DNA of 64,000 nucleotides, taken from positions 1-64,000 of the forward strand of contig CAWKDV010000002.1 in assembly GCA_963848495.1 (NCBI GenBank). Reading direction: 5' to 3'. This DNA comes from JAICJR01 sp963848495 (lineage in GTDB: Bacteria > Actinomycetota > Thermoleophilia > Solirubrobacterales > Thermoleophilaceae). Numbering within the stretch: position 1 is the first letter of the stretch; each line of letters begins with the position of its first letter. The translations under genes were made by a program, and so were the position numbers. Positions 1 through 6,893 of the stretch are shown piece by piece. The notes beneath the pieces are model-generated. The model saw nothing but the letters and a program-made list of their open reading frames with translations, was not told the DNA's origin and did no database searches.

Positions 1-7
1 TCAAAGG

Positions 8-1225
8 ATGGATGACGTCTCCGTTGCTCGGCAGGCTATTTATGACCGGGACCTCGGGGTCTTCGCCTACGAGCTGCTGTTCGACAGCGGCGCGGCGGAC
101 GCCTCGGTGGTGGTCAACACCTTCGCCAACATGGGCCTGCAGGACCTCGTCGGCGGGCGCTCGGCGGCGGTCATCGTCTCGCCGTCCTTCCTCCAGGACA
201 TCGGTTCGCTGCAGCTTCCGGCCGAGCGGCTGATCCTCGAGCTGCCGCACGAGCTGCACGCGGACGAGGAGGCGGCGCGCGCGGTGCACGACCTGAGGAT
301 CCGCGGCTACACGATCGCGCTCGACGACTTCGTGCAGAGCCCGTCCGCCGAACCGATGCTGCAGATGGCGGACCTCGTGAAGTTCGACGCACAGGAGCTC
401 GGACAGCAGGGGCTCTGGCGCGAGGCCGGGCAGCTCGGGGGCCGCGACGGCCTGAAGCTGCTGGCCAAGGGCGTGGAGAGTCACGAGGAGCTCGACTTCT
501 GCCGCAACCTCGGCTTCGACTACTACCAGGGACAGTTCCTCTGCAAGCCGCAGGCGGTGACCAAGCACACGGTGCCCACCAACCGCCTCGCCAAGCTCGC
601 CCTGCTGGCGGAGCTGAACTCGCCCGACACCGACTTCGACGCCCTCGAGCGGCTGATCAGCCTCGACGTGGGCCTCAGCTACCGCTTCCTGCGCTACATC
701 AACTCGGCCTTCTTCTCGCTGCCGCACAAGATCGGCTCGATCCGGCAGGCGCTGGTGCTGCTCGGCATCGCGTCGGTGCGGAAGTGGTCCACGCTGCTGG
801 CGATGTCGGACTTCGCCGACAAGCCGCACGAGCTGATCGTGACCGCGCTCGTGCGCGGCAAGATGTGCGAGCTGGCCGCCGCCTCGCGGCCCACGCGCGA
901 GCGCGAGGAGTACTTCACGGTCGGCATGTTCTCCGTGATCGACGCGCTCCTCGACTCGCCGATGGACATCGTGCTGGCCTCGCTGCCGCTCTCGGACGAG
1001 ATCAAGGTCGCGCTGAGCCACCATCAGGGACCGAAGGGCGTCGTGCTCCAGGCCGTGCTCGGCTACGAGCGCGCCCGCTTCGACGACCTGAAGGCGCTGG
1101 CCCCGCCGGGCGTGACCGCGCAGGACATCTACCAGTGGGCGATCAGCTGGGCGCGCGAGGCGAGCATGGAGCTCGAGTCCTCGCGCCGCGCCGCGCAGGC
1201 GCACGCCCAGGCCGGCGTCGGCTGA
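8..1225 (+). CDS. EAL-HDOD domain signalling protein
   Basis: The 405-residue protein has an N-terminal EAL-like half (about residues 1-190) and a C-terminal HDOD half (about 195-400), the layout of YuxH/CdgJ-type proteins. The EAL signature reads YELLF. Later EAL motifs are LALDDF, DLVKFD, LAKGVES and YYQGQFLCKP. The usual catalytic Glu of the EGVE loop is a Lys here (AKGVE) and the DDFG loop is DDFV, so phosphodiesterase activity against cyclic di-GMP is probably lost and the domain is more likely a binding or scaffolding module; that is an inference. HDOD domains are HD-like folds without phosphohydrolase residues. The gene begins at the window edge, so upstream context is not visible. It is convergent with the damaged DUF2182 gene. 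Confidence 0.85.
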   Translation: MDDVSVARQAIYDRDLGVFAYELLFDSGAADASVVVNTFANMGLQDLVGGRSAAVIVSPSFLQDIGSLQLPAERLILELPHELHADEEAARAVHDLRIRGYTIALDDFVQSPSAEPMLQMADLVKFDAQELGQQGLWREAGQLGGRDGLKLLAKGVESHEELDFCRNLGFDYYQGQFLCKPQAVTKHTVPTNRLAKLALLAELNSPDTDFDALERLISLDVGLSYRFLRYINSAFFSLPHKIGSIRQALVLLGIASVRKWSTLLAMSDFADKPHELIVTALVRGKMCELAAASRPTREREEYFTVGMFSVIDALLDSPMDIVLASLPLSDEIKVALSHHQGPKGVVLQAVLGYERARFDDLKALAPPGVTAQDIYQWAISWAREASMELESSRRAAQAHAQAGVG

Positions 1226-1234
1226 ACCTTCCGC

Positions 1235-1962
1235 CTACATGCCGGCCATCGCGCCGGGCAGCGTGAGTCCTGGCAGGCTGCCGGGGTCCACGGCCAGCCA
1301 GATCCCGAGCAGCGCGAGCGTCGCCGCCACCGCGTAGACCGCGGGCGTGCGCCACGGCAGCAGCCGCTCTCCCGCGATCAGCACGGTGACCACGGCCATC
1401 CAGGTGAGACTCATCACGCCGAGGGCGAACAGAGCCGCCATCAGCCCCACGCAGCAGGCGATGCAGTTGGCGCCGTGCCGGAGGCCGTCGCGAAGGCCGC
1501 CGAGGCCCACGGCAGGCGTGCGGCAGCGATCGAGGCAGGCGCCCTTCTGGGCCGTGAGCTGGTAGGCGGCCGCGACGAGGATCACGCCCGCGGCGACCCA
1601 GCGGCCTCCGCGATCCCAGGCGAGCCAGCTGATGTGGTCCGAGCGGACGGCTTCGAAGACGGCGTAGGCCACCAGCCCGGCGCCGACCCACGCGGCGAAG
1701 TAGCCGGCCACGAAGCCGGGCTGCCTCGCGCTGAGGACGCCGCCGCCGGGAGCAGGGCCGGCAGCATCATCGCCGCCATCATCAGCAGCCAGCTGACGGC
1801 GAACCAGCCGAACCCGCCGAGCGCAGTGCCGGGGCCCATGTCCATGCCGCTCATCCGCCGCGCGCTCAGCACCCATGCCAGCGCGGCCAGCGCCGAGCAG
1901 CGCGCCGGCGACGACCGTCAGGCTGCCGTCGCGCTCTCGGTGACTCGCCCCGCCGTTGCCAT
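1235..1962 (-). pseudogene. DUF2182 integral membrane protein, frame-disrupted
   Basis: DUF2182 proteins are polytopic membrane proteins of unknown function. Homology is spread over two frames. An ATG at 1962 has a good ribosome site (GGAAGGAGA) and opens MATAGRVTE, but that frame stops at about 1918. A second frame carries SLTVVAGALLGA. The first frame resumes with LAALAWVLSARRMSGMDMG and WLLMMAAMMLPALLPAA. The second frame then continues from about 1735 with PGFVAGYFAAWVGAGLVAYA, YQLTAQKGACLDRCRTP and the C-terminal helices ending at 1235. About ten codons expected between the MMLP helix and FVAGY appear missing. Either this is a decayed gene or the sequence has several small indels. It was the last gene of the SRPBCC-ArsR-DUF899 operon. 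Confidence 0.7.
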
Positions 1963-2690
1963 GTCGCGTCTCCTTCCTCGTTGCGCCCGAGCGGTGCCCG
2001 GTCGAGCCACTGGTACGCGCCCCAGAGGCCGTCGAGCCCGCGGGCATAGGCCGAATAGGTGTGGTAGACGGCGCCGCCGTCCAAAACGAACGAGCTCATG
2101 CCGGGCCGCTCGTGGAGGTACTGCTCCGGGCTCGTCCCGCTCCGCTTCGCCATCACGACGACCGTGGGCGCCTGGAAGGCCGGCGTCATGTCCCCGGTGG
2201 GGGCGAAGTTGTACTCGCCGCCCTCGCTCATCTCGCGATCCGTGAGCGACGTCGTGTAGTCGTAGTTGAAGTCGGTGTCCTGTGAGGACACCCACGGGAA
2301 CGTCCAGCCCATGCGCTCCCGGTAGGCGAGCAGCTTCTCGAGCGGGGCGCGCGAGATGCAGAGCATCGTCACGCCCCGGCCCTCGAGGTGGGGGACGAAG
2401 CCGTTGAAGCCGTCGGCGATCGCCGAGCAGGCGCAGCAGCCGGCCTCGTATTCGGGGCCGAACATGAAGTGGTAGACCATGAGCTGCGAGCGGCCGTCGA
2501 ACAGCTCGGCCAGGGTCCTGCGGCCCTGCTCGGTGTCGAAGCTGTACTCCTTCTCCACCGGGACCCACGGCAGGTCCTGCCGCTCGCGCGCCACCTCGTC
2601 GCCGCGGCGGGTGTGCTCCTTCTCGGCCTCGAGCAGCTCGCGGCGTGCGGCCAGCCACTCCTCTCGCGTTCCGACTCTATGACTCGTCAT
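1866..2690 (-). CDS. DUF899 thioredoxin-like protein
   Basis: The body matches the DUF899 family, which has a thioredoxin/AhpC-like fold: EKEYSFDTEQGRRTLAELF near residue 50, FMFGPEYEAGCCAC with a CxxC pair near residue 85, then PWVSSQDTDFNYDY and FVLDGGAVYHTYSAYARGLD. The family normally ends soon after the YQWLDRAPLGRNEE segment. Here the frame runs on for about 30 arginine-rich residues that overlap the DUF2182 gene, so the native stop was probably lost to an indel near 1965-1945. The start at 2690 overlaps the end of the ArsR gene by 14 bases, which suggests coupling. A redox or detoxification role is inferred from the fold only. Confidence 0.82.
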   Translation of the reverse strand: MTSHRVGTREEWLAARRELLEAEKEHTRRGDEVARERQDLPWVPVEKEYSFDTEQGRRTLAELFDGRSQLMVYHFMFGPEYEAGCCACSAIADGFNGFVPHLEGRGVTMLCISRAPLEKLLAYRERMGWTFPWVSSQDTDFNYDYTTSLTDREMSEGGEYNFAPTGDMTPAFQAPTVVVMAKRSGTSPEQYLHERPGMSSFVLDGGAVYHTYSAYARGLDGLWGAYQWLDRAPLGRNEEGDATWQRRGESPRARRQPDGRRRRAARRWPRWHGC

Positions 2691-3033
2691 TGCGTCTCCT
2701 TTCCCGTGCTACCGCTTCTGCGATTCGCTTGATCGCCTCGAGGCGCGTGTCCCACTCGGCCGCCACCTGTGCCATCGAGCGGGCTGCCGCGCCGAGGCGC
2801 TCGGCCCGCACCGCGTAGCGCACCTCGCGCCCGCTGCGCCGGCCCTCCACCAGGCCGGCGCGGTCGAGCACCACAAGGTGCTTGGCCACGGCCTGGCGGG
2901 TGACCGGCAGCTCGCCGGCAAGCACCGTGGCGGTGGCCTCTCCCTGGTCGAGGAGGACGTCGAGCACCCGGCGGCGGGTGGGGTCGCCGACCGCCGACCA
3001 GAGCTCGTCGAGCTCGGCGGTGGCGGCGCTCAT
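2677..3033 (-). CDS. ArsR-family winged-helix regulator
   Basis: This 118-residue regulator shows the ArsR fold: LWSAVGDPTRRRVLDVLLD at the N-terminus, the recognition helix region LPVTRQAVAKHLVVLDRAGL (about residues 43-62), and a wing with GREVRYAV. No cysteine metal site is visible, as is usual for the subgroup paired with SRPBCC proteins. Its ATG overlaps the stop of the SRPBCC gene as ATGA (positions 3033-3030), so the two are translationally coupled. It probably binds the palindrome at 3466-3480 and represses its own operon; this is an inference from position. Confidence 0.9.
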   Translation of the reverse strand: MSAATAELDELWSAVGDPTRRRVLDVLLDQGEATATVLAGELPVTRQAVAKHLVVLDRAGLVEGRRSGREVRYAVRAERLGAAARSMAQVAAEWDTRLEAIKRIAEAVARERRRNDES

Positions 3034-3473
3034 CGCTCCACAGTGAGGACGTAGTCGCCGAGCTCGCCAAGCTCGGTCTCCCAGCCGCGCTGGTGGCCGT
3101 CGAAGTGCCCCTGCTTCTCGTCCTCTGGCCCGGCGAGGTCGCGGAAGCCGCTCTCCACCACGGTCAGCCGGGTGGACTCGCCCTCCGAGCTGAGGCTGAA
3201 CTCGACCAGCGTGGAGTTGTCGTCGCTGAGGTCCGCGCCGGGCACCATGGACCAGCGGAAGGAGAAGTAGCGCGGCGCTTCCACCCGCTCGACACGGCCC
3301 TTGACGGTGCCGTGCCCGTCCCAGTGGAAGACGGCGGTGCCGCCTGGGGTCAGCTCGAGCTCGACCGTATGGCTGAACCAGCCCGCGATGTGCTCAGGCT
3401 CGGTGACGACCGCCCAGACGACCTCCATGGGCGCGTCGATCAAGATGTCGCGTTCTATCCGTTGTGCAACCAA
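3030..3473 (-). CDS. SRPBCC (START/AHSA1-like) domain protein
   Basis: About 147 residues with the AHSA1/SRPBCC signature: RIERDILIDAPMEVVWAVVT, EHIAGWFSH, ELTPGGTAVFHW, APRYFSFRW and the C-terminal helix GWETELGELGDYV. These proteins bind hydrophobic ligands in a helix-grip fold. No ATG is available upstream of the conserved first strand; the TTG at 3473 is the best start, and it lies inside the inverted repeat at 3466-3480. It is the first gene of a four-gene minus-strand operon with the ArsR gene, an arrangement common in actinobacteria where the SRPBCC protein and its repressor are co-transcribed. The ligand is unknown. Confidence 0.85.
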   Translation of the reverse strand: MVAQRIERDILIDAPMEVVWAVVTEPEHIAGWFSHTVELELTPGGTAVFHWDGHGTVKGRVERVEAPRYFSFRWSMVPGADLSDDNSTLVEFSLSSEGESTRLTVVESGFRDLAGPEDEKQGHFDGHQRGWETELGELGDYVLTVER

Positions 3474-3480
3474 AGGTTGC
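3466..3480. promoter_or_regulatory. Palindromic operator GCAACC-AAA-GGTTGC
   Basis: A perfect 6-bp inverted repeat with a 3-bp spacer, GCAACCAAAGGTTGC, covers the TTG start of the SRPBCC gene. It sits at the head of an operon that encodes an ArsR repressor, so autorepression is the simplest reading. Binding is inferred, not shown. Confidence 0.6.
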
Positions 3481-3505
3481 GTAACGGTAGCAAGAGCTGC
3501 GCCGG

Positions 3506-4504
3506 CTAGCCGAGTGAGCGGCCGTACTGGCGCTCGTAGTAGTCGCGGTACTCGCCGCTGCGGATCGGCTCCCACCACCACTCGTTGTCGCGGTACCAGT
3601 CCACGGTCCGCGGCAGGCCGTGCTCGAAATGGGTGAGCGGCTCCCAGCCGAGCTCGCGCAGCTTGCCGGAGGAGAGCGAGTAGCGGCGGTCGTGGCCGAG
3701 CCGGTCGGTGACGTGCTCGATCAGAGACTCGTCGCGGCCGGTCAGCTCGAGGATCCGCCGCACCACGTCGATGTTCTCCACCTCGTCGGGGCCGCCGGCG
3801 TTGTAGGCCTCGCCGGACCGGCCGTGCAGGAGCACGGTGTCGATCGCGCGAGCGAAGTCCTCCACGAACAGCCAGTTGCGCACCTGGCGGCCGTCGCCGT
3901 AGACCGGCAGGTGATCGCCCGCCAGCGCGTTCAGTACGCACAGCGGGATCAGCTTCTCCGGGTACTGGCGCGGGCCGTAGTTGTTCGAGCCGCGGCAGAT
4001 CACGGTCTCGAGGCCGTAGGTGTGCGCGTGGGCGGAGACGAGCAGGTCGCCCGCCGCCTTCGTGGCGCTGTAGGGCGAGGACGGGTTGAGCGGCGAGGTC
4101 TCGCTGAACGAGCCCTCCTCGATCGAGCCGTAGACCTCGTCGGTGGACACCTGCAGGTAGCGGCTCACCCCGAGCTCGCGCGCGGCGTCGAGCAGCACCG
4201 AGGTGCCGATCACGTGCGTGCGGGCGAAGGCGTGCTGGTCGGCGATCGAGCGGTCGACGTGCGACTCGGCGGCGAAGTTCACCACGGCGTCGCAGCCCTG
4301 CATCGCCTCGGCCACCACCGCGGCGTCCTCGATCCCGCCCTCGACGAACGCGATGCGGTCCTCCACGTCGGCGAGGTTCTCGCGCCGGCCGGCGTAGGTG
4401 AGCTTGTCGAGCACGACGACGTCGTCATCCGGCCGCGCGTCGAGCGCGACGCGCACGTAGGTCGAGCCGATGAAGCCCGCCGCCCCGGTGACCAGCAGCC
4501 TCAC
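3506..4504 (-). CDS. rmlB: dTDP-glucose 4,6-dehydratase
   Basis: This 332-residue extended SDR converts dTDP-glucose to dTDP-4-keto-6-deoxyglucose. The NAD-binding Rossmann motif GAAGFIG is at residues 8-14. The catalytic Thr-Asp-Glu triplet is in STDEVYG (T121, D122, E123) and the YxxxK pair in PYSATKA (Y145, K149). RGSNNYGPRQYPEKLIP and YGDGRQVRNWL are typical substrate-binding segments. The GTG start at 4504 overlaps the stop of rmlD as GTGA and precedes LLVTGAAGF directly. It is the last gene of the rmlA-rmlD-rmlB run. Confidence 0.95.
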   Translation of the reverse strand: MRLLVTGAAGFIGSTYVRVALDARPDDDVVVLDKLTYAGRRENLADVEDRIAFVEGGIEDAAVVAEAMQGCDAVVNFAAESHVDRSIADQHAFARTHVIGTSVLLDAARELGVSRYLQVSTDEVYGSIEEGSFSETSPLNPSSPYSATKAAGDLLVSAHAHTYGLETVICRGSNNYGPRQYPEKLIPLCVLNALAGDHLPVYGDGRQVRNWLFVEDFARAIDTVLLHGRSGEAYNAGGPDEVENIDVVRRILELTGRDESLIEHVTDRLGHDRRYSLSSGKLRELGWEPLTHFEHGLPRTVDWYRDNEWWWEPIRSGEYRDYYERQYGRSLG

Positions 4505-5343
4505 GCGGCCACCGATCGCTCGGCCAGGTAGCTGGCCAGACCTTCCTTCCAGTGGGGCAGGTAGAGCGCGTCGAGGCGCTCGGTGCCGAGCACCGAGTAG
4601 CTGGGGCGCGGCGCCGGGCGGCCGAACTCGTCGCTCGTGCAGGACATCACCCGGCAGTCCACGCCGGCCTGGCTGAAGATCTCGCGCGCGAAGTCGAACC
4701 AGGAGCACTCGCCCTGGCTCGCCAGGTGGTGGATGCCGTAGGCCTCGGTGTCCACGAGGCGCACGAGCGCATCGGCCAGGTGCGCGGTGTAGGTGGGGGA
4801 GCCGACCTGGTCGCGCACGACCACGACCTCGCCGTGCTCGCTGCCGAGCGCGAGCATCGTCTCCACGAAATTGCGTCCAGAGGTGCCGAACAGCCAGGCG
4901 GAGCGGGCGATGAAGTGGCGCGGGTTGGACTCCGCCGTCTCCTTCTCGCCGGCGAGCTTGGATTGCGCGTAGATCGACTGCGGGCGGGTCTCGTCCGACT
5001 CCACGTAGGGCTCGGACTTCGAGCCGTCGAAGACGTAGTCCGACGACGGGTAGACCACCTTCGCGCCGATCTCGGCCGCGGCCGCCGCCACGAAGCAGGC
5101 GGCCTCGGCGTTCACGTCCATCGCGCCGCCGAGGTCCTCCTCGGCGCCGTCGACGTTCGTGTAGGCCGCGCAGTTGATCACGACGTCGGGGCGCTCCTGG
5201 AACAGGAAGCGCTCGACCGCCGCGCGATCGGTGACCTCGAGGTCCGAGTGCGACGCGGCCACGACCTCGTGGTTCACGAACTCGGCCGCCCGCACTACAT
5301 CGCTGCCCAGCATGCCGGCGGCGCCTGTGACGAGGATCTTCAC
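4501..5343 (-). CDS. rmlD: dTDP-4-dehydrorhamnose reductase
   Basis: A 280-residue RmlD-type SDR that performs the last reduction to dTDP-rhamnose with NAD(P)H. Seen: GAAGMLG near residue 7, NCAAYTNVDGAE, the SSDYVFDG segment, and the YxxxK catalytic pair in IYAQSKLAGE (Y125, K129). WLFGTSGRNFVETML and QVGSPTYTAHLA are family hallmarks. It starts 24 bases after the rmlA stop and overlaps rmlB by four bases. The epimerase RmlC, which supplies its substrate, is not in this window, so either it is elsewhere or another 6-deoxysugar is made. Confidence 0.93.
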   Translation of the reverse strand: MKILVTGAAGMLGSDVVRAAEFVNHEVVAASHSDLEVTDRAAVERFLFQERPDVVINCAAYTNVDGAEEDLGGAMDVNAEAACFVAAAAAEIGAKVVYPSSDYVFDGSKSEPYVESDETRPQSIYAQSKLAGEKETAESNPRHFIARSAWLFGTSGRNFVETMLALGSEHGEVVVVRDQVGSPTYTAHLADALVRLVDTEAYGIHHLASQGECSWFDFAREIFSQAGVDCRVMSCTSDEFGRPAPRPSYSVLGTERLDALYLPHWKEGLASYLAERSVAA

Positions 5344-5367
5344 CGGCGAAGGGATAGCAGTTTGGGC

Positions 5368-6435
5368 CTAGAGGATCGCGATCTCGGCGTTGTCGCCGAC
5401 CACGAAGCGGTAGGCCTTCGGGAGCGTCGGCGAGCGGCTGATGCGCACGTTCTTGCCGATCAGGCTGGCCTCGATGCGGCCGTCCATGTTGCTCACCGAC
5501 GAACCCTCGAGCACGATCGAGTACTCGATCTCGGCCTGCTCGATGCGCACGTCGCAGCCCACGGAGGTGTAGGGGCCGATGTAGGCGTCCACGATCACGG
5601 CGCCGGCGCCGATCACGGCCGGTCCGCGCACCACCGCCCGCTCGAGGCGCGCGCCCGGCTCGACCACCACGCGCCCCTCCACGCGCGAGTCGATCAGCTC
5701 GCCCTCGATCCGCTCCTGGATGTCGTCGAGGATCAGGTGGTTCGCCTCGAGCATGTCCTGCACCTGGCCGGTGTCCTTCCACCAGCCGTGCACGATGTGC
5801 GGGTCCACCTGCAGGCCCGAGTCCACGAGGTGCTGGATCGCGTCGGTGATCTCGAGCTCGCCGCGGCCGGAGGGCTTGATCGCGCGGGCCGCCTCGAAGA
5901 TCGCGGGCGTGAACATGTAGACGCCGACGAGCGCGAGGTCGGTCTGCGGCTCCTTCGGCTTCTCCACCAGGCGGGCCACGCGGTTGTCGCCGTCGAGCTC
6001 GGCCACGCCGTAGTTCTCGGGGTCGCTGACCGGGGTGAGCAAGATCAGCGCATCCGGCTTCTCGCTGCGGAACGTCTGGACCAGCGCGGTCACGCCGTCG
6101 CGCAGCAGGTTGTCGCCGAGGTACATGACGAACGGCGAGTCCTTGAGGAAGTCCTCGGCCGTGAGCACGGCGTGGGCGAGGCCGAGGGGCGCCTCCTGCT
6201 CGATGTAGGTGATCGAGACGCCGAAGCGCTCCCCGCTGCCTGCCGCGGCGCGGATCTCGGCGCCCGTCTCCGGCGCGATGATGATCCCGATCTCGTCGAT
6301 GCCGGCGCTGGCCAGCGCCTCGATGCCGTAGAAGAGCACCGGCTTGTTCGCCACGGGCACGAGCTGCTTCGCGCTCGTGTAGGTGATCGGCCGCAGGCGG
6401 CTGCCGGTGCCGCCGGAGAGGATCAGTCCCTTCAT
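5368..6435 (-). CDS. rmlA: Glucose-1-phosphate thymidylyltransferase, long form
   Basis: A 355-residue enzyme that couples glucose-1-phosphate and dTTP to dTDP-glucose. The nucleotide-binding loop LSGGTGSRLRPIT is at residues 6-18, followed by SAKQLVPVANKP, VMYLGDNLL and LVEKPKEP. The C-terminal part from about residue 240 carries hexapeptide-like repeats (VEPGARLERAVVRGPAVIG), as in the long-form group also found in 6-deoxysugar and antibiotic sugar clusters. The ATG at 6435 shares one base with the upstream stop (TGATG), so it is coupled to the preceding pyridoxamine-oxidase-like gene. Confidence 0.93.
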   Translation of the reverse strand: MKGLILSGGTGSRLRPITYTSAKQLVPVANKPVLFYGIEALASAGIDEIGIIIAPETGAEIRAAAGSGERFGVSITYIEQEAPLGLAHAVLTAEDFLKDSPFVMYLGDNLLRDGVTALVQTFRSEKPDALILLTPVSDPENYGVAELDGDNRVARLVEKPKEPQTDLALVGVYMFTPAIFEAARAIKPSGRGELEITDAIQHLVDSGLQVDPHIVHGWWKDTGQVQDMLEANHLILDDIQERIEGELIDSRVEGRVVVEPGARLERAVVRGPAVIGAGAVIVDAYIGPYTSVGCDVRIEQAEIEYSIVLEGSSVSNMDGRIEASLIGKNVRISRSPTLPKAYRFVVGDNAEIAIL

Positions 6436-6893
6436 CAGTAGGCACCGCCCAGCTTGCCGTGGTCCCAGCTCACGATGCGGGTGGGGTGGAACGTCAGGCC
6501 GACGCGCTTCGGCGCCTGCTTCTCGACCATCGCCCGCACATCCGGTCCAACCTCCACGAAGCGCTCGAAGAGCGCCACGCCGTACTTGGCCACCTCGGCC
6601 GGCTCGCGCTCGATCGACACGTCGCACTCCATCATCACCCCGCGCAGCTCGTGGTAGAGCTCGCCGTCCTCGACCTGAAGCGTGGCCCGCGGGTCGCGCT
6701 CCAGGTTCTTCGTCTTCTGCGACTTTGCGTAGGTCCAGCCGCGCAGCTCCACGCCGTCGACCGCGTACCAGAGCGGCACGAGGTGGGGGCGTCCGCGCGG
6801 GCCGATGCTGGCCACGCTCACGACCTTGTGCGCAGCCAGGAAGGCGCGCAGCTCGTCGTCGGACATCGTGATCTGGTCCCTGCGGGAGGGCAT
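6435..6893 (-). CDS. Pyridoxamine 5'-phosphate oxidase-like flavin/F420-binding protein
   Basis: A 152-residue split-barrel protein. DELRAFLAAHKVVSVASIGP followed by RPHLVPLWYAVDGVEL and the segment around KTKNLERDPRATLQVEDG matches the pyridoxamine-oxidase/F420-dependent family that binds FMN, F420 or heme. The real cofactor cannot be read from the sequence. The ATG at 6893 is chosen because a plausible stop of the acylase gene lies just upstream at 6907-6909 in another frame; an internal ATG at 6866 is also possible. Coupling to rmlA by TGATG suggests co-expression with the sugar genes, though a functional link is not obvious. Confidence 0.85.
   Translation of the reverse strand: MPSRRDQITMSDDELRAFLAAHKVVSVASIGPRGRPHLVPLWYAVDGVELRGWTYAKSQKTKNLERDPRATLQVEDGELYHELRGVMMECDVSIEREPAEVAKYGVALFERFVEVGPDVRAMVEKQAPKRVGLTFHPTRIVSWDHGKLGGAY

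Noticed and set aside
4552..6441. Long plus-strand open frames antisense to the rml genes (and similar frames such as 20951-23950 and 6929-8908)
   Set aside because: They are mirror frames created by strong third-position GC bias; compositions are rich in Arg/Ala/Val/His repeats with no motif, and the opposite strand holds well-conserved genes.
3506..6445. A single 979-residue minus-strand gene covering rmlA, rmlD and rmlB
   Set aside because: Only its last 332 residues are real RmlB; the remainder is an out-of-frame read of rmlD and rmlA, which have their own starts and stops.
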